A stretch of DNA of 16,318 nt from Thalassiosira profunda (taxonomy: Eukaryota; Bacillariophyta; Thalassiosirophyceae; Thalassiosirales; Thalassiosiraceae), in the NCBI GenBank assembly GCA_036939355.1, contig JALLAP010001136.1, positions 1-16,318 of the forward strand, read 5' to 3'. The notes under the pieces are model-generated. The model had not been told where the DNA came from and made no database searches. It worked only from the letters and a program-made list of their open reading frames with translations. A program made the translations under genes and the position numbers. This document shows positions 7,634 to 16,318 of the stretch, one piece after another (the stretch's first letter is position 1; the number at the start of each line of letters is the position of its first letter).

Positions 7634-10600
7634 ATGCCCGGCCCCACCGACGCCCCCGCATCCGCTGCCTCCGAGGCCATCAAGCCCGGCGTCGTCGCCA
7701 GCGCCAACAGCCACAGCGGGAGCAACCTCAGCGCGGCGGGGGGCGGGAGCAAGCACCCCGCGTCGCCATTGGGGGACGCGAGCGGCATTTCCATTTTGCT
7801 GGGCAATCACGCCAAGTTCGGGTTGGCTGAGCGGTGCTGGTGAGTGCACGCTGATAGGTAGCTGCAGCGGATTGCAATTTGGCGCCTGCCTGTGTATGCG
7901 GTGTGTTTGCCAAAGGGCTATTGCGCCCGCTCATCTCCTACTCAGCTCGAGGATGTATCTTGCTGGGCAGAAGTGATTGCTGCGTACACATCTCATGCAC
8001 TGACACATCGCATGCACACTATTGCAATTTTTTCCAGCTACCACTTCGACTTGATTGGGACGCTCACGTCCCTTCCTGCGGGGAGGCTGCAGCATGCCAA
8101 AGCTCGTCGGAGGGATCGAGGGCTAAGCGTCTCCTCCGGGGACGGATTGGGCGCCTCGGACACCAGCAACGTTAGAAGACCAGAAACTGGAGAGGGGAAA
8201 GATGAGGAGAAACCATCGGCGGCCTCTTCCGACGCCAAAGCACCGTCGTCGAGCGACGGCACGGCGAAGGATCGCTGCCTCTGCGGAGTCGTGTCCCTCC
8301 TGGAATGCGTCGCGGGCGGGGGAGGGGCGCAGCCGCCCGATCGGACCGCGAAGCGCGCGCTGCGAGCGAAGCACCGCGAGTTCAACGCGCGGGCGCAGGC
8401 GGCCTGGGGGAGGGGCGCGAAGCGACGGGGCAAGGCGGGGAGTGCGGGGGTCGCCCGGCGGTGCCATCAGCCCCGCCATCTGCCGCTGTCGCTGAATCCG
8501 AACACGAGGGTGTCGTTCGCGTACGAGCTGACGTCGATTGCCATTGTGGTGGACGCCAGTCCCAGCCTCACGTCTACCTATGGAATGGGGAATGCGGGGG
8601 TGGAGGACTTTTGGGGGGAGGAGAAGAGCGTGCCCGCAATGGATGGTCAATTTTGCGTTCCGCTCGATCGTCTGGGCGTGATGATGAAAAGCTACCTCCA
8701 GGGATTGGTCCAGCCGATCGAGGTCCCTCCCGTCGCTGTGTCTGGCCTTGGCGTGGCCTTTGGGAGTTGGCGACCCAATCTTGCCGTTACCGTTGTGGCG
8801 GCATACCCTCCTGTGCCTGGGGGCGCTGGTGCATCTGCAGGGTTGCTCGTTCGAGATTTTCGCGTAACCGATGAATCGTCGGCGCTGGAACTGGCGGGCC
8901 AGATCGAAAGATGGGCGTTGCGAGAGGTCGAGGGCAGGATTGCCGATCGATTGTGCGGAGGGAGGGATTTGGGTGGAAATGGTGACCGCCAATTCATCCC
9001 AGACATGACCCCTTTGGGTTCGTTCGCCGTCCCCTCCACTCAACAACCGGAGTCCAGCTCTCGTGTCAAGTCTTCCATGAAGGACATGCTCGCCATTGGC
9101 GATGCGGCACTGTCTACCCTCCCGCCCGAAGGACGACCAGTGCTACTCTTTGCCACTGACTGCACCAATGTTCACGTTGGAGGGGTATTCGACTCGTTGA
9201 GCGAAACAGAGAGGACGGGGGTCCCCGTCAATGTGCTGAGTTTGTCAGCGAGCCCTAAGCAACCCACTTCTGGGCAGAGCGGCGTCGGCATCGAGTTTTC
9301 TCCCTTCCAATTGAGGACATCCGACGATTCACAAGCACTTCAGGACGCGTGTCGAATGGCCGGGGGTCTCTTTCTGGATTCGGCACTTTTGGACTCCTAT
9401 GTCAAATTGATTGCAGGATCGCCCCCTGCCCCTGGTTCACCCCTCGACGGGGACTATCATTTTTGTTTCAAGAGACGTTCAGTCAAGCCGAATGCACTGC
9501 AGTGGTCCACTCTGTTTATGTTGAGCCCGTTCACTCCCGGCGGCTCCTTGCCATTGCGATCGATGACCACAATGGGAGCAAGTAGCTTCTTCCGGAGCGC
9601 TTCGGTCATGTCCATGTCAGGAACCAGCTTCAGCTCCGCGAAGCAAATGCTGGGCAAACCAGGCGAGCTGTCGAGTGCAGTGCCTCCATCGAAGACCACC
9701 ATTGGTCCCAATGCGCAGGAGCGGGTTGCATTTGCAAAGTACAACATCCAACCCGTCCGGATCAAAAGCCTGCTGATGACCAGAGTCTTGGAAGGATACC
9801 GCGCTCGCCGGTACGGCCACAACACCCAAGACAACGACAAAGTGTCGGTCCATCTTGTATTGCGACTTCCGGACTGCGACATAGCATTGCACTACGAAGC
9901 TTCCTTCATATCGTCGCCATACCATATTGCTACCGTTGGACAGGCCCACATCAAGCTCGAGCTTTCGGGAGATCCTGACTTCATTCAGACGGTGAAGAAG
10001 GTCTGGACGCAAATCAGTGGTACTGAGAGCATCACGTTGCAGGGCAGACGCGTTCCGGCATCTGCGAGAGCTGCTGCTGACAAAATCTGCAAACTGCTAC
10101 GATGGACGAGGAAAGAGGACTATCTCGAATCCTATTTGTGCCTTCCAGGCTGGGGCGACATTTATCATTTTGCGCCCGGGTCATCGTTCCTTGGCCGTGT
10201 CGAATCCCTGTCCAAGCTGCAGCGCTACCGCCATTTTCGATCGGAGACGTTTGAGGTTGTCACCATTGCACCACATTTCTACGAGAAAAGCGTCAGCCTA
10301 TTCAGCGACATGATGGATCAGAATCCAGGGCGAGATGAAATGTATTTGGCTCTCTCAAGCTGGTCGAGTGGTGTCATTTCGGTCCGCGAAATGTACTTCA
10401 AGGAAATCATTCCTGCCCAAGAGGATGATCTTGCTTATTATGCCATTGTCCGGGTTGCGCGATCTCCGGTGGTGACCCGTTTGTTCTCCATCACAGTTGA
10501 CTTTCACGGCGAGATCACTACCGAGCAACGGCTGACTGTATTGTCCTCGCTCAAGGATGCTTTGCGAGGGAAGCCGGAGGATGTTATTGTGCTGGAGAAG

Positions 10601-13600
10601 TGCATTAGCGATGACTTGGCCATCCGCCCGGCGTCGACACTCAATGCTTGGTCGCGCCATTGGAACAGGCATTTCCTCCACCACAAAAGCTGGGAACTGC
10701 TGAAAGAAGACGAGGTCCTGCCCCTGATCACAAAGCGACGAAGTGAAATTGGGCACTTCTTTATCCTGGAGTCCAATGAAGAGAGGACAGTCTTCGCGAA
10801 ATTCGTCAAGAGCCAGGAAGAGAGACTTGCCTCGCGGAGTGCAGACGCCGTCATTTATCAGTTCATGTCCAGACCAGATGGCATTTTTGTCGACATCCAC
10901 ATGGAGGCGACTCCGTCGACTTTCTTCCCGTTCCGCCTGAAGCACCCCAGCTCATTCAAGAACATCTATGAGAACGTCAAGCGGAGGGACAAGGACTGCG
11001 CGAAGAACGTGAGGAGCCGGGCCTTTTTGTTGGGTACGCTGGATCGAACAGAAGCGAGGCCTGACTCTGTGGGCTTTGTCTCCAATGGATCGAACCAGGC
11101 AGAAGATGTGCTGCGGCTCATCAGACTCTCGAGATGCACGAAACAGAAGCTGCGGTTTTTCGGCCCGGAAGCTGGTGCAGCAAATGATATCCTTTGCCGC
11201 TTCACGACCAGCTTCATCGCTTCAGACTCCTTTCATTCTCAAGCTGCGCAGCTCTCAATCGGCTCGAGGGATAGCGTCTTAGGCTTTGCTGGCGTGTGGT
11301 TCATCATGCAAGGAAATTGGGATTCTATCTCTGTGATGTGCCTAGAGTTGAACGATCAAGTGTCGGACGAAGAGGGGGGAGCAGCGAGTCATTTCCGGTA
11401 CCTGTCCTTCTTTACTATTGGGATTATGGACCTCTACCAGAGTGATCAGGATGTCAGCGATGTAACACTGGAGGCCACGGCTACCGAGGATGACAGTGAT
11501 CATCTTGAGGTGTCAGAAACAGCGCAGGTGATCGAGGCTGCTCACGCCCGCAATTTTGCCAAGGCGTGCTACGCAGCACTGCGAGACGCGTCTACTCCCG
11601 TCACGTCGCTTCAGAAAGATGAGGTGGATTACGCGCTGTCGTCGTGCAACTTCGAAGACGTCTTGGAAGCATTTGTTTCAGTGGACGATCTCTCTGCCCA
11701 CTTGAGCTCGGATGCTCAGACAATAACGGGAGCGAAGCTTGGGGCAGTCATTGAGACTCTGCTCTATGTGGTGCCTGGAAGCGATGGCAGCCTTTTCTTC
11801 TATCACGGCATTGAGACAGATGGCTCGGACGAACTTTTAGGGATCAACATACCAGTGGACGATCATCCAAGTGATGCCTTCGCGACGGAGAAAGTGGAGT
11901 CTGCTCCTGCAGAGGCCGATGGTCCACCGCTTTTCTTCCGGTTCACGCTAGACCAAGAGCTGGTAGGCTTGAATGATATTCTGGCACTGAAGAAGAGCGC
12001 TGCGCTTGCGGCGCAAGTCTTGATCTTGGGGTCGCCTGGGAAGGCGCTGCCTCCTCCAATTGCATCTGCAGCCTCGAAGCTGCAAGTTGCGCTGGATTCG
12101 TTCACTTCGGAGCAGACGTTGGAGAAATACCGGTTTGGTGGCGCGCAATCCTTGACGGAGGACGACTTCAACATTGTGCTGACTAACCTACCGAAGACAA
12201 AGCACTTCTCATCTGAGATTCCTTTGGAGTTCTTCATCTCGAGAGCCGACGCTTTGGTCCCAGCAAAGAACCCATCTGGAAATGAAAGCGACTTCGACTA
12301 CGGATTCCGAGTGCTATTGGAACAGCTAGATCGCTCGGAGTATACGATTCGAGCGGGCCAGGACTCATTCCTCATCCTCGATGATTCTGCATCGAGAGGC
12401 GTGCTTCCTTACTGGTGCTACATTCGACTTTCGAGGTCGAGGGGAAGCATAGTTTTGCGGGTCCACCATCCATTGGGCGTCGAAGCCGCAGAAGCGCAAG
12501 CAATTGTCACTGCGCAGCTATTGGCTGCTGTTTGCGAGAGAACGAATCAGCTGTTGTTGCTCGACAGTCTTTACAAGACGAAGAACGCCAGCAATTTGCT
12601 CATTTGCGAAGAAGGCGAAGAACAATCAGTGGATCGCGAAGAAGCCTACGAATTGTCCGCTGCGTTCTCGTGCCCGGAGCAATTTCGTGAGAAGATTCCT
12701 CTTCACCGCCGCTGCGCCCCGCAGCAAGCAATACTTGCTCTGGAAACGTCGATATTGCAAAACTTCATGGTCGGCAATCGACCGGGATACTTTGTCTACA
12801 AGGATGAATCGGACCATGTGTTTTATTTGAGGCTGAACTGGTACAGGGTTGCGGATGCTGATGAGACCGAGCAGAATGCTCACATCATCGAACTGTTGGT
12901 GTATGGCTGTGATGAGCCAGGCCCGTCAATCACCACCCAACTCGTTTCTCTGCTGCGGCGAAAGCTGTTGACCCTGACGTTGGATGCGTTGTCCTCCCTG
13001 CTCAAAAAGAATCCTTGGTTCAATCTTCTCCCGTCGGACATGGCTTTCATCAAGACTTTTGGTGCCTCGCACAGAGAGCTTGGACGCGAAAGCACCCATT
13101 CGCCCGGCAGCAGTCGGACGTATGAGCTCCCGGCATACGTCAAAGATCCATTGATCTTGCTCTTGATGTTGCGCCAAAACCTTTGCGGGAGTACGTTCAT
13201 TCAACACCTCCACCACGAGTCTTCTGGTGGCGAGAACAGCCCAATTCACCTTGATGAAGATGCTGAAGGCAAAGTGGAAGGGCTCCGCTTTGCCAAACTG
13301 CCTGATACGGAGTTCCAGTTCTACTTCAACAGTTCTCCTTCCCAGCTAGACCCTGACTATCAACCACTGGCAACGCTGACTGAAAAAGGCCGAGCGTACT
13401 CCCGGCAAGCAGGGAGCGGGATCGCGATCATTGAGGTAAATTTGCAACAAGGCAACAGCTCAGAATGCCATTTCCGCGTTGGAGATCGGGCGGTCATCAG
13501 TAAGAAGCTGCATGTGTCGCCATCCGATGTCAGCCTCCGCGCCGAGGGCAATCATGATGAGCAGTTCAAGATCAGAGTCGATGCGATCAATACAAGTGTG

Positions 13601-16318
13601 GACATCGATGTGATTCATAAGGTGAGAAGAGTGCTTGTTTGAGGCGCACCGTTTGATGAGACTCTCATTCTCTGTTGCTATTGTAGTGGGTTGAGCTGTC
13701 GCTATCTCAAGTCCTTGCGGCATGGAGCATTGAGCGCCACCTCGAATCCATTCGTGGTGGTTTGCTTCGCTCTGGATCGGAGAAAAGTGTTCATCCTGCG
13801 AGCAGCAGTCAATTGTCGCAGCAATCGCATTTGCAATCACTCGACAAGGTCCTTCCTGGCCTCCCGGTGCTGATGGATATGATATCAATTGCATCTGAGA
13901 TGCCTCATCCTGCGATTATCACCGTTGAACACAAGAGCATGATGAGTGCGATGGCTCTGGCAGGCCACACCCTGACTCTGCTCGAGGGCATGATCAGCTC
14001 AATCTTCCACAAACGAAGAGCCTTGGATGGAGTGGACGTCATTCGTTATACAGGAAAAGGCTCAGCCTCGCGTGTGGACATCACAAAAGAGAGCCATGGC
14101 GTACGTGTGCTCTCTGCGCAGGGGAAAGTGCTGAGAGACAAGCCAACCAGCAGTCCAGAATACGTCGCCAGTTTCGGAGTCAACAGCGAGAGCCAAAAGT
14201 CTTATCGCGATGCCCGGCAAAATCAATTCTTCAAGGAGGTCTTGGTGGCGGTCTCCCAGCAGGAGAGCAGTGTGTTCACCGATGCTGTCGGGCGAATCAA
14301 GAGCGAGAAAAGCTACCTCTTTCGTCGCCACCTGGTATTCATACTGAGGGTGTCGAGATCGTCTCGAACTCTTTTCGTCTACAACGCGAATCCTGCTGCT
14401 CAGAAAGTGAGCGCGGTGAGGTTCAAGGAGATTGAACAAGAAGCGACCAGAGCCAATGAGCGAAGCCGAACGGCCCTTCAGAGCCGATGCCTCCGTGGTA
14501 TATCTTTCTTGCCTAAGGATCCTCTCAAACCAAAACCTGCTTCCACTGACGCGCCGGTTGAACCTACTCCAGTCAAAGAGGAAAAGAAGCCACCTGCGAA
14601 CGAGGAGGCCGTTGTGAAGAGGGGGCCCGCGAGACGAATTCCAAGGCCAACATCGATGCTGCGGCCAACGTTGATTGGAAGGTCAGTCGACGGTGCGGCT
14701 GCGCAAGCCGTTGCTGCCAGTAGGCGGAGGGCTACTATACGGCCCAACGTTCCACAACGTAAGGCGGCTTCTCATCCAGGAAAGAGGTCAGGCGCTGCCT
14801 CGCATCGCGAGAAAGCGAAAGAAACGTCAGCTGCTGCTGAACGTAGAGTGTCAGCGGCGGAGCGCAGAGTATCTGACTCCAACACCAAAGCCACGCCCGT
14901 TGCGCGATCGGCTGCACCCCGAACGAGTTTGTTGAAGACCTATCGAGCTTTCCTTTCACTTCTGAAGGATGGACCTGATTTGACCTCACAACCTCGGCTA
15001 AATCAAGCTGCCTTGCAACAGCTCTGGCACGCGTTCCTCACTTCAGGCGAACGAGGCTCAAGCCCCTTGATCCCTACGCGCATCATTTCGATGTGCTACG
15101 GTAATCTGCTTTCCACGGGTTCCATTGAGCCCCTCCGTTGCGATAGTGGGGTGACGTCAGCCAAGATTTTCATCAACCATCTCACGAAGAAATGGGGCGC
15201 AAAGAAGCTCCTTCCAATGGCTGGCGCAGAAGTCAACCCACAACAGGGGCCCCAGCTGCTGTACCTGAAGAAAGATTTGCTGAAAAGTCCAACTCGCACC
15301 GCGGTTCTTGTGGTGGAAGTATCCACGCCATGGGACAGCTACCACAACTCGTTTATTCTGTGCTACAAGTGCTGGCTCGTGAACACTATCGACAAAAAGA
15401 AAGCCGACAAGCGCTCTAGGAAAGTATTTGCATCAGCTCGCAGCATGGAACGAGAGGCGGCGATGATCGAGGCTGTTGCCCTGGATTTCTTGCGCCAGCT
15501 CGATCTAGAGGAGGAGCTGTTTGACCTGTCTTGCCTCCGTGCGGCGAAGATGGCACGAGGAGTGAGGGGCGAAAATGGCACAGCCAGTGTTCTTTCTTTG
15601 CTCAAAGCTATCATCACACGATGGCCAGGTGGCACTGCTTCCATGGAATACAAGCTGCAGAGACGTTTTTTGGCGCCGTCCTCTTTCTTAGAGGGGCCTC
15701 TTTTGGAGAGCTCTGAGAAAACAACCCTCGCCGAGCATTTGGTATCAAACTGCGACAAATACAACCTGACTTGCTGCGGTCAGGGTGACAGCACTTGCCT
15801 AGCGGGACGAATGAAAATCGCCGGCTTGGTTGTGCGCTACTTCATTGCCTGGCACGAGACCGTGCCGTCGGCTCTGGACGTCTTTGTTCTGTGCGTCACC
15901 AAGGGTGAGAACGTGAACGGCTACATCACCAATGGGAAGTCTCCAATTGCAGAGAAGATTTCGGACGTTGTCCTCTACTCGGCAATGTCTGCCGTTCAAG
16001 ATCTCATCGAGAAGGCGGCAGAACGCATCAGAAAAGATTCGCTGTGGAAAATGTTTGGCGAGAGATACACATCTCCGTTGCCGCTGGGGTCTACTTTGAT
16101 TGACAATGCCGCAGAGTTGCGGAGCTTCTCGTTCCAGTTGGATGTGGTTTTGGTGGACTCGAGACTTGAGTTGTTGCTCTCTGACGAGACAGAGCTCCAG
16201 CTGTCTTGGCGAGATGCGCTTGCCGCCATCACTCGCTCGCCATCGTTCGCACATTGCATCACCTTTGACCAAGGCCAACGCTCCCAGTATTTGGTCTATT
16301 GCAACGAGGAGGACATGT
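7634..16318 (+). CDS. SZT2: SZT2 homologue, KICSTOR complex subunit (3' partial, at least three exons)
   Basis: Exons are 7634-7839, 8038-13621 and 13687 to the window end; 2807 residues are visible and no stop is met in exon 3. Animal SZT2 (about 3,400 aa) is the scaffold of KICSTOR, which brings GATOR1 to lysosomes so that mTORC1 is inhibited when amino acids are scarce. Several blocks match in order: ISILLGNHAKFGLAERC at 52-68; NPNTRVSF then VVDASPS at 222-245 (animal STRVTF then ELDLSPS); LGVMMKSYLQGLVQPIEVP just after (animal LSRCLGGLLRPFRVP); FATD ending at D443 (animal VITD); and VLEGYRARR near 652 (animal LREGYSVRE). Residues about 95-210 and 2215-2350 are low-complexity linkers. ATG 7634 is preferred; an in-frame ATG at 7400 would add 78 residues. 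Exon 2 alone is 5.6 kb. The remaining roughly 600 residues should lie downstream. Homology is firm; conserved function in this organism is inference. Confidence 0.85.
7840..8037 (+). other. Intron 1 of the SZT2-like gene (198 bp)
   Basis: The donor is GCTG|GTGAGT at 7840. The acceptor TTTTTTCCAG ends at 8037 with a good pyrimidine tract; phase 2. Splicing joins GLAERC to CYHFDLIGTL, which lines up with the N-terminal block of animal SZT2. Although 198 is a multiple of three, an in-frame TGA at 7841-7843 blocks read-through. This is the longest intron in the window. Confidence 0.82.
13622..13686 (+). other. Intron 2 of the SZT2-like gene (65 bp)
   Basis: The donor is AAG|GTGAGA at 13622 and the acceptor is TATTGTAG ending at 13686; phase 0. 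Without splicing the frame ends at TGA 13640-13642. With splicing, DVIHK continues into WVELSLSQVLAAW, and an 877-codon frame stays open to the window end. I read through that frame and met no stop codon. Confidence 0.9.

Noticed and set aside
7892..13642. Gene taken as the full open frame 7892-13642
   Set aside because: It begins with GTG inside intron 1 and ends at a stop inside intron 2; splice sites at 7840/8037 and 13622/13686 give a longer protein that continues.

Overview
This is a nuclear, protein-coding window from a eukaryote, most likely a stramenopile (diatom, other heterokont alga or a relative). The reasons are short GT-AG introns (65-198 bp) in every gene, proteins far larger than prokaryotic ones, a short CCCTAA telomere-type tract, and a cluster of WRKY19-like zinc fingers (C-x4-C-x9-C-x2-H), a finger type I associate with stramenopiles. 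The lineage is an inference; no rRNA, plastid or other marker gene is present.

Layout. Positions 1-1217 hold no gene I can support: an interstitial telomere-like tract (270-301) and a GC-rich stretch (about 430-660). Gene A (1218-3221, +, three exons, 619 aa) is a JMJD6-like JmjC Fe(II)/2-oxoglutarate oxygenase with an N-terminal signal peptide and two Cys-containing PAN-like modules. It converges on gene B across 205 bp. Gene B (6629-3427, -, three exons, 965 aa after correction) has a long disordered Pro/Gln/Tyr-rich N-terminus and four tandem WRKY19-like zinc fingers near its C-terminus. About 1 kb of divergent intergenic DNA (6630-7633) separates it from gene C. Gene C (7634 to beyond 16318, +, at least three exons, 2807 residues visible) is a homologue of SZT2, the large subunit of the KICSTOR complex, which in animals tethers GATOR1 to lysosomes in nutrient control of mTORC1. 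Its C-terminus lies outside the window.

Sequence quality. Gene B is interrupted in two places by a single N flanked on both sides by the same 72 bases (3911-3982/3984-4055 and 5295-5366/5368-5439). Removing one copy plus the N (73 nt) at each place restores one reading frame throughout. These are therefore almost certainly unmerged contig overlaps, not biology. A raw translation breaks gene B into several false ORFs.

The three genes show no sign of acting in one pathway: a probably lumenal hydroxylase, a probable DNA- or protein-binding zinc-finger regulator, and a nutrient-signalling scaffold. No mobile element, tRNA, rRNA, CRISPR array or toxin gene was seen.
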